From Chamaea fasciata (Eukaryota; Chordata; Aves; Passeriformes; Sylviidae): DNA of 64,000 bases. The first letter of the stretch is position 1, and each line of letters starts with the position of its first letter. This document shows positions 1-12,700 of the stretch, one piece after another. The DNA is taken from positions 9,994,945 through 10,058,944 of the forward strand of contig JARCOQ010000017.1 of assembly GCA_029207755.1 (NCBI GenBank), in the 5' to 3' direction. The notes under the pieces are model-generated. The model was not told the origin of the DNA. It made no database searches and was given only the letters and a program-made list of their open reading frames with translations. Made by a program: the position numbers and the translations under genes.

Positions 1-3000
1 TGAGCAGTCACACTCCTGAGCAGGGCTGGAAGGCACCTGCATGTGGCTGCAGCTGAATACAGCAGGAACACAACCCCTAAACCCTTGCAAGGTCCAAGTC
101 TGTTCTCTGCAAACTTCTCTGTTGTGCACTAATCCTAGAAGAAAAGTCTTTGTTTTGTTCAGCTGGCAGTTTGGGATTTTGCAGGTGAGTCGACGGTAGG
201 TTTGTAGCAGACATGAGGTATCTGCTGGAGCAAGGTCTCAGTCCGTTGCAGCTCTCCCTGCAGAACTGTGACCGTGGGCTGAGCCATGTGTAGCTGCTGT
301 GCCTCACACCTCACCTGCCCTCACTCTGCATGGACATCTGCCACCACTGGAGCGACGTGGTGCCCTTGCCTTGGGAGGAGCTTGACCTGCTTTGGAGCTA
401 CATCCTACTCTGGGATGCCAGAGTTTGCATTCTTCCTCCTCACTTTTGCCAGCCATGGTTTGTGCAGGGTCTCCAACACCACTCATTAGAGGGGTGGCAG
501 TAGCTCAGCTGGAATATGCTTCCCTGAGATCAAAGCACCATGCAAAAATCCCATATTCAGTGTATTTAGTGGAGATCAAATAACATCTATAAAGCACAGG
601 GGGTTTTTTAACTCTACTGCTCCTACATTGAGCAGCTGCTTATCTCTTATGTTGTGAAGACCAGCCTTGCAACTACAGGGAGCTGGGGAAGAAAGAAAGG
701 GCATATTTCACAGTTTTTCCTTTTCCTCACTTTCTCCCCCTTCCTTCCTTTAGCCCCAGCAAACAGGAAACTAAAGGAGCATGAAGACTCTCTGCACCTG
801 CTACTAATTCTATCACCTCAGAGCAACCAGTCGACTTGTGCTTATGGAAACCCCACACATGAAATATAATAATCACCTGCTCAGGAAAAAATAACTCCAA
901 AACTAGAGCACTGTATCTGCAAAATAAGAGTCTTCTGGCCAGAAGATCTTTGCTAAAGGAACCCACCCAAATTTCCCAGACATCCCACTGTGAAAAGACA
1001 CTCATGGGCTGTTTATATTGTTTATATTGTTACAGCAGCCATGATTTCTTACCTTTTACTCCAGGCCTGCTCCATGGACATCGGCTGTTTTCCCTCATCA
1101 GCTCATCAGTCTGATTAGGATAAGAGACTTTATTTCCTTCCACTTTCCTGGAATGTTTGCTGTAGTGTCTGCAGGCAGTAATTTGGGGTCCAGACAGGCT
1201 GGGAGGGCTCTCTGAAGGGCTTTGCAAGGCTGTGCTCAGCATATTAAGCAGTCACTGGTGGAGGTTTATGGCAGGATTTTCCAGGTAGGAAAGGATAATA
1301 TCATATGCTATGGGAAATTTAAGAAGGGGAGGGATAATTTGGTAAATAGTTTATACAGGCACCCACTGGGGAGAAAGAATAGTTATACAGTTAAAATACT
1401 GGCTTTGTACACAGCTCTTGGCCTTTGGCTTTTCCAGAGGCTTCCTCTATAACCTCTGACAGAAATCACTCAGAGAAAATTGTTTTAGAAGCTCTTTAGG
1501 CAAGACAAAATAATGAAGAAATTGCTTTGGAGACCTGTCTTGCATTCGTACCTAGTTTCTAATTCGTAAAACTGAAAGCAATGATGTTTCTTCTCCTCCA
1601 TCCTTGTCTCCCAAATCCAAGGGGCAGGGTGGGCAGTGCTGCTGAGGACAGGCTGCACTCTGCAAGGAGCTGCTCTTGGCAGGAGGGGCCATGCCACCCT
1701 TGGAAGGCACCAACCAGAGGATGTCTGAGAAAGGACCAACCTGGTGGCATTTCACCTCTGCCAGGCACAGATCTGAGGTGGGCAAAGCACAACCTGCAGC
1801 TCCCTAAGGGCTCTGCCCTTGCCAGGCCCCTGCAGCTCCTTATGCAGGGAAAGGAGCAACTCAACAGGTCTGGGAGGAGTTTGTGCATTTGTCTTTTCTT
1901 GATTCCACCTGGTCTGAAATCACTCAACAGTATTCTTTGATGGCTGGGAGGGAATAGCTGAAGCCCTGTGAAAAATCTTTACGAAAATACTCCAGGTTGC
2001 TCATTTTAGCATATCAATTAATTGAGACATTTGGCATAAATTCTGTAGCAATTCTCCCCAAAGACTTCAGCAATTCGATCTCTTTTTTTTTTTTCTAAAA
2101 CACTGTATACTTTAATTAATAGTTTTTATATTTTAGAATAGCCAAAGGCAAGCTTCTTTAACCAGAAAAATGTATATATTGACACACCTTTGAGGCAGTA
2201 AACTTTTCTGCATATTAATATTGAAGAGAAACTCATTAATTAGGCAGTCTCTCTCACACACACAAATCTTCTGATAGAATAAGTGCATTGAAAGTTTTAG
2301 ATCACTTGGGACAAGTTCTGCCTGGAGCAAAGCTGCAAAGTTAATGCTCTGTATTAACTGCAGCAATCAACCCCCAAAATGGCTGCATCCCTCAAGGCCA
2401 GTCATTCCATTTGATCAGGTTGCAAAGCAAATTAGCATTCTCTTTGCCCTGGCTATGATGTTTCCTATTCTTTTCATGAATGATTTATCGGTGCCCCCTG
2501 TCCAGGATATGCTTGTTTTACCATCCACCTTTCCAGGGATGTTTGTCCCAGCAAAAGGTGTCCCCTGGGGTTTTGGTGCTGCCTGCAACCTGCACTGGGG
2601 GTTGCTTACTCCCTGTCTTGCCCTGAAAAGCAGCATTTGCTCTATGGTGACAGGAGTTTGCCTCTTGATTTCTCTCCTATTCCTCTTCCTTCAAATTCTG
2701 GCTCTTTTATTTGGATAAAACCCTCTTTTAGCAGAAAAGCTGCCAGAATTCAGGGAAAGCTGTGCCTTGGTAAGGAGAAGACAGCCAAGGGCTGCAGTGG
2801 TGACACAGTAGCTGATCATCCTGCATGGTGTCTTGCCTAAACCCTTGGGAGGGGAGCAAGAAGTCCCACCAGGGGTGTTTGTCACGTCCTCTGAGCTGTC
2901 CCATGGGAACTGCAGGGCAGAGTGGCTCCAGGAATGCCCTGTGGGGCTGGCCCCCATCTCCTCGTTGGCAGAGCTGAGCGGGATGCAGCAGGACTCCCTC

Positions 3001-4360
3001 AACCCCTCTTGGCTGTGGAAACTTCAGCCAGGGCTGCTTGTGGGGGAAAGTGGCCAGTCCTGGAGTCCCTGGGAGTTGCCCTCCACTCTGCACTTTAAGG
3101 AGAGTCAAAGAGCATCTGCTGGAACAATCCTTGGCTTGGGGCTTCTTCAGCAGCTTCCATTTTTTAATTTGTTCTGAAGATAGCTGAAAAAAAACCAGTA
3201 CTGGAAGGATGCTTTCATCCTCTCGTCTCCCAAACCTCTGCACTGCCTTGAAGAGGTTGTAAAAAGACAAAGTCATCCCCGCTTCTCTTTTCTCACTTCC
3301 TACTTCATGAAAACCTGTTACCAGTAAAACCCTGCCCGATTTCCAGGAAAACTCTCCTGCAAGGTATGGAGGAGACAGTCACTGGCTAAAATCTGAGTCA
3401 TCTTTCCCACACATTCCTGAGCTGAATCACTTTGGTAATCTCCACATATTTTGTTTGTTTGTTTGTTTTTTTTCATTTATCTTTTTCTGTTTCTTCTCCT
3501 GGATTTATTTACAAATACATGGAGAATCGATTCTAATGAGCTCTACTAACCTACAGTACAGACCAGATACATCTTGTGTTTTAAGAGAGCTTGACTTCAG
3601 GAGGGTTCTCAGCCTGAACATGAACTTCATCATCTGTATTTTGACTGCCATGTAAACTTACACTGATTTTCATGAGTTATTGCTTATTTTCATCTGTGCA
3701 ATCAAGCCTAAAATAAAATCTGTGTCTTCTGATGTCCAGAGAACAGTGACATGAGAACTAGTCTCATTAGCACTTGTGGGAGTTGCTGGTACAGCCTGGG
3801 AAGAGAACGTGTAACTTCTGACTTCTTAAAATTTAATGACACAGTTTATAGGGCTTTGATCCTCTAAGTTATCTTTACTTACAAGCAGACTCATGAAAGT
3901 CAATGGGACCTCTTTAGAATATAAAAAGTTAAACAGAGGAGTCAGCCTGTGCAAGATCTATAGCAGCCAAACCAATATTGCCTTGTACAAATGCCACAAC
4001 ATTTTCTAAAAATTAATAAACAAAGAGATTGTTTCTTTATCAACAAAATTGAAGGCAATTGGATTCTCTGTGGCCATTATGGGTGTCCCTCATGGGCAGG
4101 GGGGAGCTTTCAGCAATGGAGTTGAATACATTAATTTTGTATTTTGAGCTGCTCCATACATCTCTCCTGGTGGCTTAGTTTCTCTTTAAGGTTCTTGAGG
4201 ATGGGTCAATAATCCTATAGAATTGCTATAGCTGCCAATGAAGTGCCTCTGGCCATTTTCATAGGTTTTAGGCATAGCTTAACAACAATTTATTTGAGTG
4301 AAAACAGTGCAGGAATGGAAAAAAATATTCCTTGTCAGCTGGAGTTACAGCATGGAGATC
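1..4360. other. unique noncoding DNA, no gene recognised
   Basis: I see no gene, RNA gene or recognisable mobile element here. A consensus-quality splice donor (GCAG|GTGAGT) stands at 181-190, but I cannot pair it with a convincing exon. A T12 tract lies at 2083-2094 and a short (TTTG)n/T tract at 3449-3473. The minus-strand open stretch at 2728-3276 lies in GC-rich, stop-poor DNA. Its translation shows no domain, repeat or family resemblance and I treat it as chance. A short phrase at 3895-3910 (gaaagtcaatgggacc) resembles an old repeat motif that recurs elsewhere in the window. Confidence 0.6.
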
Positions 4361-4749
4361 TCTCCTCTCCTCTCCTCTCCTCTCCTCTCCTCTCCTCTCC
4401 TCTCCTCTCCTCTCCTCTCCTCTCCTCTCCTCTCCTCTCCTCTCCTCTCCTCTCCTCTCCTCTCCTCTCCTCTCCTCTCCTCTCCTCTCCTCTCCTCTCC
4501 TCTCCTCTCCTCTCCTCTCCTCTCCTCTCCTCTCCTCTCCTCTCCTCTCCTCTCCTCTCCTCTCCTCTCCTCTCCTCTCCTCTCCTCTCCTCTCCTCTCC
4601 TCTCCTCTCCTCTCCTCTCCTCTCCTCTCCTCTCCTCTCCTCTCCTCTCCTCTCCTCTCCTCTCCTCTCCTCTCCTCTCCTCTCCTCTCCTCTCCTCTCC
4701 TCTCCTCTCCTCTCCTCTCCTCTCCTCTCCTCTCCTCTCCTCTCCTCTC
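4361..4749. repeat. perfect (TCTCC)n pentanucleotide microsatellite, about 78 copies
   Basis: Seen directly: 389 bp of uninterrupted TCTCC units with no substitution or indel. On the minus strand it is (GGAGA)n. One strand is entirely pyrimidine. TCTCC read backwards is a rotation of itself, so the array is a mirror repeat, the class of sequence able to form intramolecular triplex (H-DNA). The purine strand has regularly spaced GG pairs. No stop codon can occur in any of the six frames. Because 5 and 3 are coprime, every frame reads a 5-residue repeat: Leu-Leu-Ser-Ser-Pro on plus and a Gly/Glu/Arg repeat on minus. This explains five long overlapping open frames between 4243 and 5009; none is a gene. 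Flawless units suggest recent expansion or an assembly-imposed length. Confidence 0.98.
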
Positions 4750-5094
4750 ATTTTCTGTCCTGGGGACAAGCCCTGGAACCAGATCCTGTGAGACAAAAGG
4801 ATGGTGTTTGCAGCTCCTGTGTCCAAAGCCCAGGGGTTTCGCTCCTTCAGCTGAAGACCAAACCCTGCCTCTCTCCACAAAGGACACCACCAAATCCACC
4901 ATTTCAAAGGGAAAGGCAACACTCCAGGGGTCCGCACGGCAGGTTTATTTTGTTCATTACTGAGGAAAAACACTTTCCTGGCGTCTGACAAGATAAAAAA
5001 ATAAATCACTGACGGGTTGTTCTTCAGATTCTGTACTCAGCTACTACAAACACCAGGTTAGTGATAAGTACATCAGCTCTGCTTTTTTGCCTAT

Positions 5095-5155
5095 CTGCTT
5101 GTCTTTGCCCCTGCTTGTCCCCCTGCTTGTCCCCGGCCTGTCCTTGCTTGCCCTC
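5095..5155. repeat. degenerate CTGCTTGTCCCC-like short tandem repeat
   Basis: Four to five imperfect copies of a roughly 11-12-bp unit (ctgcttgtcccc and variants such as ctgcttgtctttgcc and ggcctgtccttgc) sit head to tail. It reads as a decayed minisatellite. Nothing suggests coding or a transposon origin. Confidence 0.6.
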
Positions 5156-6181
5156 GTGTCTGCTGAACAGACCCAGAGGTTCAGGGCCAGCCCTTCCCTG
5201 CACATCAGGGTACAAAGGCACACTGCCTTTCCCCAGTGCACCTGCAGGAAAAAAAAAAAAAGAAAAGGCTTTTCTTGATCTAGGCAAGGCAGGTGGCTGA
5301 CCACACTTAGATGAAAAGAAAAAAAATTAAAATTATTCTACTCCTTTGCCCGAAACTTGGCATGGAATTGCAAAGTTAGTTCTAAGCACAGGATGTTGCA
5401 CTGAGTTGGTCTGGAGTTTCCAGAGCTGCTGATGAACAGTGGAGGCCTGGATACAGCCAGAAATTGTCAGGCTCTGAAAATTCAATTCCAAGGTATGGTG
5501 AGCAGTCAATCACAAGTATTTCCCCACAAAATATTTTGCAAGCAAACAAACAACCCCCCAAAAAATTTAATTCCTACTTTTTCTATTCTTTTGGAAGGAG
5601 CTTTCCAGCTAGTTAAAAACAAACAAGCCCAAAGCAGAAAACATCCAGCTTCTGGCTATTTCCAGTGTTTACAAATTTTTCTTTCAGTTTGGGGAATAAT
5701 TTTTGATGTTGCTGAAAACCAAACTGTTTAGCTATTTGCTTTTTTTAATAGTTTCAGCAAAACACATTGAAAACATTTGGCTTCCTCTGCATGCAGGTTG
5801 GGAACATTTTAAAATTCTCAAATATTTTGAGGAAAGAGAAATCCCTTTCTACCCAGCACAACCATCTCCTTGCTTTAGTAATGTTCATTTTCTTGCTTAT
5901 TTTACCCCTGTCTTTCATCTGATATTTGCACTGATTCTAAGTACCTCTGGACAGGGACTTTACTGTCCTTTACAATCATTCAGCACTCTCTGTTTAGGGT
6001 ATTACTTTCATGTAGATGAGAAGTAATTATAATGGATCTGAAAATGTATATTTAAGTTTAACGACTATTTAAGATTCCCCATTCAATTTCGTAGAATAAT
6101 TAGCAAATCTATAGAGAGCTCTAATTTTCAGTCTTTTCTGAGGTTAATTTCTTCAGGGTTCAATCACAGTGCTAAGTGTGT

Positions 6182-6201
6182 TTTCTAGAAGCTTCTAGAA
6201 A
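6182..6201. promoter_or_regulatory. perfect palindromic four-unit heat shock element (HSF-binding motif)
   Basis: Seen directly: 6183-6200 is TTC-TA-GAA-GC-TTC-TA-GAA, four alternating inverted nGAAn units with no mismatch. One further T/A pair makes a 20-bp perfect palindrome over 6182-6201. Established knowledge: heat shock factor trimers bind arrays of at least three alternating nGAAn/nTTCn units, and this arrangement matches the consensus exactly. Inference: it could be a functional distal HSF1/HSF2 site. No gene, TATA box or CpG island lies next to it. The alternative is a chance palindrome; twelve fixed bases are rarely met by chance in 64 kb, but AT-rich palindromes do occur. Confidence 0.5.
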
Positions 6202-8661
6202 CATTTTTCTTGGTCATCCCTCAGGACATAAGATTTTATTGGCCTTGATTATTTGACTTGTTGAAGCTCAGTGTGAAAGCCCTTGGAAAAAAGCTCGCTA
6301 AAATGTTCAGCAATTCCTTTTAGACACACAGATTTTGCTCAAAGTATCCAAGCCTAGAAATATGAATTTTTCTCCCAAAGGAAAATGGAATTTTTAGCAG
6401 GACTCCCTGACTGCTGCTGGTGGGGATGTCACAGGGGCTGTCACCACTATGGCAGTTCTTTGATGCCTCTCGTGGCCTTTGCTGAAAAGAGGGAAGTAGT
6501 AAAACGCCTGAAAACATAATTAATACCAGTAAAATTCTGATCAGTACTTTAAAACATTTACAATTTTTCAACTATTCCAGGTAACAAAATCTTCCAGAGT
6601 CTTTTAATTGGCTTTGTCATAGAGATGGAGCTGGTTGTACCATCACCAATTCCAGCAGGCTGAATATTCACGTGGCATGTGGTGAGGATAGCCCAGCTCT
6701 TCAAGACCATGAGGCTGTGGAACTGGGAGCAAGCTCCATCAGCTTCAACTTGCTTATAGTAATTCACTAGATAAGCGCAATTAAAAAATATCTGTGGTTT
6801 AAAAAAATAAAATTATAGAATGTTATCTATTTCCCCCTAATATCCCTTGGACTTGTTACCCAATTTCAACCCATTTGTCAGTGCATTGAAAGATATTAAG
6901 TGCTTATAAGTCTTAGGAAAAAAGTGCCTGGGTTCAGGAAAATGATTAAGGAAAATGATTTTGTCAGTGCTCCCACTGAACCTGCTGTATGAGCTCATCC
7001 CCTGTGAGACATCAATAAATCGAGTCAGTCACTCCTGAGCTTTATGTCCAAGGGCTACGTTGGTTCTGCTGCTCACAGGACTCCACTTCTGAGAGTGATT
7101 CATCCCATTCATGCACTCCTACACACACAGGCACTTTCCCTGCTCTCACCACAAACACTGCTCTGCAGGACGGTTTTCTGCAGCTGCCTAGATACCCTCA
7201 TGATCTCCTCTTTTTCTGTGTCCCCTTTATCTCTGGGTAACAGGCATCACCTCTTCATTCCACCCTCCCCTGCTCTGATTTTATGCCATCCAGCTCTTCC
7301 TAATTCCCAATCCCCTTCATTAAGTAGTGGTATTAAGGTGATTGACTGCGCAGATGCTTCCTTTTTTTTTGTGGTCATATTTAAGTTTTACCAAATGTCC
7401 CCAGAATGCTGTCACTGTTGCTTTAATGCTTTTTCAACATTATATATTATTGCTTGATCCCTTTTTAATTCCAGTTAGGGCCCAGTTCTGCAGCTTTGCC
7501 TCTGTGCATGTAAAATTGTTCTGAAGGCCTTTAGAGCATTTCTCTTTCGGGTCTATTGATTTGGAAATCACCTTCTTATCAACAGCAGATACAAATGAAA
7601 AATCATGTCAGACCTCTACTTCTGCTTGGATGAGTTATAGAAAATTCCTCCTACCAGTTCATTTTTTTTTTTTAACACTTTTTATCCTTCAGAAGAAATG
7701 GGGCAGAGGGCAAAGGTGCAAGCTGGCTCATGGTTGAACTTCCCCAAAGTGCGCAGGTGTGGGTAAGCCTGTTAGGGACACGGGGGTTAAATCTCTTATA
7801 GGATCACTGGTTTATTTTCCCCTAGAGCTTGTGTAATGTTTCCTCTTATATTTCCTCTCATGTTTTCATCCTGCAGTTTGAGGTAAAATCATCCTGAAGT
7901 CTCCCACGCCCTCCTTGTCATCTTTGCTTGCTGTCATCTCAGCTCTTCTGAACCTTTCATTACTTGGAAACCCACTTCCACCTTCTGTAGTGCCTCTCAC
8001 CTCTTTTGCACAAGCCTGTGACCTTCTGCCCCCCTGGCTTTCACTACTCACCAGGCTTTGGCTGTGTCAGATGTTGAAATCTCCTCTGTGTGCAGATGCT
8101 GTGAGTTCCCCTTTCCAGGTTGTCATGGTTCTTGTAAGAAAACAGCCCATTCTGTTCCTACTGCAAATTTCTGCGGGACCATTTGGGGCAACCCAGACTC
8201 CTTATCTGGGATCAGATTAAGCCTAGAACTAAAAAAGCTTGGCCTCAGACTCTGGGGATCCTGAATCCAAATTTGTGTACTGTGGCAAGATGAGAAATCA
8301 TCAGGCAGATTCTCAGTTTTATTCCACCACTATCTCCAGTCTTAGTCAAACCCAGCAACTTCTAAGCTCCCTGTACTGAGATCTTCAGTGAGAGCCATCA
8401 ATATGCCACGGGAAGGGACCAGGAAAAAGTGAGGGTCTTCACTGACATTTCTTGAATGGCCAACAATTTTGGGATAAGATTACTCAAACAAACCTTCCTA
8501 GGAAGGTGGCAGCTGCCCACACAGCAGAAGAGGGCAAAGGACACCACATGGTACCCACACGGACCTCGAAGAAAACCTCTTCTCGACTCCAAAAAAAGGA
8601 AACCTTACAAATGAAAAAAGTTTGTGTCTGAAATGAGACACACAAAGAGAGGGAAGCTGGC

Positions 8662-8675
8662 TTTTTTTTTTTTTT
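8662..8675. repeat. poly-T tract (T14)
   Basis: Fourteen consecutive T, followed by AT-rich sequence. It may be a remnant poly-A tail of a minus-strand retroposon, but no recognisable body is attached. Confidence 0.9.
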
Positions 8676-8847
8676 AATTTTTATTTTGTAATATTCTTTA
8701 TGTGATAGGAAGTGCTCTCTAGGATTTTCAGAAAGAGACTCTCAAGAGGAGCTGAGGTTGTAACATCCTGAACAACTGAGTGCAAATTCATGTTTCTCCT
8801 TGTAGCCTCCTCCAAGGACAGCCTGTTTGCTTTCTCATGAAGCTGGC

Positions 8848-8886
8848 TTTTTTTTTTTTTTTTTTTCTTTTTTTTTTCTTTTTTTT
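8848..8886. repeat. T-rich tract, 39 bp with two C interruptions
   Basis: A T run with only two C's, ending in CCCCC. It gives poly-Phe or poly-Lys in translated frames, which explains low-complexity open frames on both strands here. No retroposon body was recognised on either side. Confidence 0.92.
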
Positions 8887-9740
8887 CCCCCTGTTCCCTC
8901 TGCTCTGGGCTCTTCAGGGCTGCCCCTGTTCCCATGCAGCTGGTTCTGCTGTCCACATTCTCAGGAGCTCCAGCACACAGCTCCTCATGACCAAACCAGT
9001 GATTTGCTTGTGTGATGTTCCCATTGCAACACCACATCGCATTCCCCCGGAGTAGTGTCTCCAAAGAGCTGGACAATTTTAATACAAATGTTTGAAGGGT
9101 GGCTGTGCCTCTGAAGGAGCAGTGCTGGGCTGGGTTTGGCAGATTTGCAGGTAGCAAGCTTGGGTGGGTGCGGATTTCTGCCTGAATAATTAATCCATCC
9201 CCAGAAGTGCTATTTGAGGCTTGGGTGTCAGAGCAGATTTTGTTGAATTTTAATATTTCCTGTAACTTACACATCTCATCCTTGCCCAGTTATGGTTTCC
9301 TCCACTCTCTGGAACGATACCACCTTCCTCTCTGGCAAGTTGTGGCTCTGTGAACATGTTAAATCTCTCATCCCATTCCAGATTATTTTCAGCCCTCCAG
9401 CAAAGTGTTTGTAATCTTGTCACCCCCACGTGGTTTGATCTTCCAACACCCGGCGAGGGTGAATAAACTTGCCTTGTAACAGCTCCTGGTTAAGGGAAAA
9501 TGGCACATGACACACCCAGCGAAACAAAGCACTGAGTAACAGACACGTTAAAGGCGCGTTAAAAGTGTGGGTCTCAAACTCCACTGATATTGCATTCTGC
9601 AAAAGCATTTCCATCCCAACAACCCATCCCAGAGCTGCAAGTCATTGGAGCACGGTGGGAATTGTGAGGGAAGGGGAGACACCCCGATAAATGAGGCAGC
9701 CCCGCAGGCTGCCCTACGCTTTCAATGTTGTGTGATGAGC

Positions 9741-9741
9741 A

Positions 9742-9777
<36 letters not shown>

Positions 9778-9780
9778 AAA
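9741..9780. repeat. (AAAG)n tetranucleotide microsatellite, 10 copies
   Basis: Ten uninterrupted AAAG units followed by an A/T transition. It is a purine-only strand and a typical vertebrate microsatellite. Lys/Glu-Arg-Lys peptides read through it are artefacts. Confidence 0.97.
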
Positions 9781-12700
9781 TAAAGCAAGCAAAGTGTGTG
9801 GGAAGCGCATTTCTCGTGGCAGTGACACGGTGGTGCTCGGGAAAGCTGGAGCACGTGTGGCTTCATGTGCAATCGTGAGGGAACGTGGTCCTCTGCTGCA
9901 ACTGTGAATGCAGTCGCAGTGAGGAGGGTGAAAGTGTGGGCCTGGAGTTTCCAAGTACAAAAATGCCATTTATACCTTTGTTTAGGGAAAGAAAAGAGGA
10001 CGTTAAACTGCAGTGGTTCCTGTTTCTTGGCAGGAATGGTAGAATTTTGTCACAGCACAAATTTGTGAATCCCCTTCAGGCGTTATTGCTCATGCACCAA
10101 CAGCAGTGAGGTGATTCCATCGTCTTTGGCAAAGTGACCACTTTCTGTAGACTCTGGTCTGTAAAAATAAACTGAATGGAGTAGTTCTTTCCCTTCAGAT
10201 TTTTCTCACTCAGGAAACACCTATGCCCAAATCCTCAGCTGGTGTAAATCTGCAAAGCTCCTCCAATTTCAGTAATGCAATGCCAAGTCCCTCCATCAGA
10301 GAATGTGACCTGTTATTTTGGCTGAGCCTGTAAATCACCAATTCTCAGTTTTTGGACCAATTGTTGGGTAGCTAATCCTCCAATTTGCACATGTGGACAG
10401 TCTGAACGCTCCCATGTGAGCTTTTGCCTGAGCAAAACTGTAGCCAACACAAAGTGAGTGGGCAAGACCTAGGTGTGTAATCCAAAGCGTGCAAACGTGG
10501 AGTTTAGCTTTTCCCCAAAGGCAGCCCTTTAAATCCCTGCAATCTCCTCACACACCAAACCCACATGCAGAGTCCCTCCAAAGCCACGCTCACAAAAACA
10601 GCTGTAAGAGAAGAAAAGACAATGAGGTGCATTGTGGAGGCACAGGCAGTCACATCTCCCCCTCTGCTCCCCACCCTGGGCTGGCACACGCTGGGAGTCA
10701 GCTCTTAGGGGAGCACAGGGAAAACATACACCCACAGCAATGACTCAAATAATCCCACTCCCTTAAATCCCATAGGATTTTGGAGGTTTCAGTGTGGGGC
10801 TTCCTTTCCATTCTGGCTTCTCCATTCCAAAACAGTGTTTCAGACTGAAGTTTTAAGGGAAAAAAGGAAATTTATTTTTCTGGGTATTTTTTTCAACCTC
10901 GTTACATTCTCCCAGAGAGAGGAAAGTCATTTTTACAGCAAGAGACACATATTAGGCCTAAGAACTGTCAAAAGTGGAGGCTAAATTAAAGATGATGTGC
11001 AAACACTTTCAGCTGAGGTCAGTGGAGTTCTGCTGTACGCAGCTGTGAAGAGGAAAAGTTTCCTACCCAGGAGCTTAAACCCTAAACCAGTAAGTTTTTC
11101 ATTAGAAAAAAAAATAGTGCAAAATTTTTACTTTAATTGTTTGACTCAATCCTGAGAATAACTGTCCAAACTACTCAGAATAATCAGAATAATCAGCTGG
11201 CTTGCTAGAGCCCAGTGTATCCAAGCAAGGGCATCTCCGGCTGACTCCACCTGCAAGCACATCCCCTGGCCAGTGTGGAGGAGCTCACCTGCGGGAGGTG
11301 CAGCACTTCATTTAGTGATGAAATGCTGTAAAGAATCAGGAGCCATGGAACAAATACCTGTGGGATCAAGTGTGCCTGCTGAGACCTTCTGAACAGCTCA
11401 GGGGAGCAGAACCCCTTCCTGATTGACGCTGATTCCTGGTACCATGAGGGGAGTCAAGAGCAGCTCTTCTGTTATCTCCATTTTCCTTCTTCCAAGCTGC
11501 CTGGGGTTGTGATGTGTCCAGGATTCAGGGACATGAACACAGTGCTGGGACTATGAGAACCTTGTCTTTTATGACTGGAAGAGGCAAAGGAGGAAAAAGG
11601 CAGCTTTGCCCCAACATCCAACACCCAGAGACACGTCCCTCACGGTGCCACTGCTGGACCAGGAAGGGCACAGCAGCAGTGAGGGAGCTCTGGGCCACCT
11701 GCATCCCCTCAGGGGAGCACTCCTGGACAGGCAGAGGATGTGCACGGAGTCTGACAGAGCCCTGGCTTGCTGCTGACCCCAACAAACACAGCTGCACTGG
11801 GAAGGAAACAAGGTGATGGATCATGGCATGGTGCCTCCTGAAGCTGCCTGAGCCAGGCCCCTCAGAGCCCCACACGTGGCAGGACCTGGGAAAGAGAGAA
11901 CCATTCCTTTGGCCATTGCAGCAAGCACAGCTCCTTTGGGGTATCTGGAAAACACAGACCTGCAAACCATTGCTCTACACTCAAGTACATCAAGCAGGCA
12001 TTTAATTAGTTTTGTAGTTCTTGAGGATTTATGAGCCTCCATCTTCACTAATTTGCCTCAGTGCAGCATCAGATGGTGTTTGAGCATGTCCAGGAAGTAT
12101 TAACACTAGGGTAAGTGCTTCTAAAAATATGATGCCTGTCAGAGAGGGTTAAATTTAAAGTAAAGTTGGGTTTGGATTTTTTTTTTTGGTGTATTTTGTT
12201 TTTGCCAGAAGCAGTACTCTTGAAGAGTGCAGTAACCTGTCTGTGTCTTCAGAAAATTACAGGTGTTTAAGTGGGCTGTGCTAAAGGCACAGTGGGAGAT
12301 AATGGGCATTTTCTACCCCTCCAGGTCCTGCTGCTGTCTCTGGGACTGCTCCTTACCCCATCCCTGAGGAGTGCTGGCAGATGCCCTGCAGGGGAGGGTC
12401 CCCCCACCCTGTCAGGCAGGTCCAGGCACTGAGCTGAGGCTGGGGGTGATGTGCTGAGATGGTTTGCTGGGGCTGCCTGTGCAGCTGCAGCTCAGGACCT
12501 GTCCTGAGCACCCACCATCACCACAAAACCCATTCTGGCCTGTCCTAGAGTGCAGTGAGCTCTTATCTCTCTTGCCTTGGTGGCTTCTGATTTACTCTGA
12601 TTTAACTTCCAGTTAGTCTGCTACTTCTGGGCAAACCCACTGCAAATGCAGTCAATGAAACAGAAATGCTGCCTGCAATTTGTAGCCTGGTCTGCCAAAA

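Larger units (their letters stand above)
4750..9740. other. unique noncoding DNA with small low-complexity tracts
   Basis: No gene recognised. The stretch holds a degenerate C/T-rich repeat (5095-5155), the heat-shock-element palindrome (6182-6201), poly-T tracts near 7.6 kb, at 8662-8675 and at 8848-8886, and a modest cluster of CpG dinucleotides between 9429 and 9558. Open frames such as 8681-9274 (minus) run across the T/A tracts, giving a long Lys run, and do not look like protein. The AT-rich part from about 5640 to 6120 has no repeat I recognise. Confidence 0.55.

Noticed and set aside
2872..2885. ccaccaggggtgtt as a CTCF site
   Set aside because: Only the left half of the motif is present; the GGC part is missing.
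2728..3276. 182-codon minus-strand open frame
   Set aside because: Sits in GC-rich stop-poor sequence with a competing plus-strand frame; no family resemblance.
4243..5009. Overlapping 182-224-codon open frames on both strands with Leu-Leu-Ser-Ser-Pro or Gly/Glu/Arg repeats
   Set aside because: Created wholly by the stop-free (TCTCC)n array; the non-repetitive ends resemble nothing and all frames are equally open.
8681..9274. 197-codon minus-strand open frame with a long Lys run
   Set aside because: Runs through the 8848-8886 T tract; composition is low-complexity and otherwise unremarkable.
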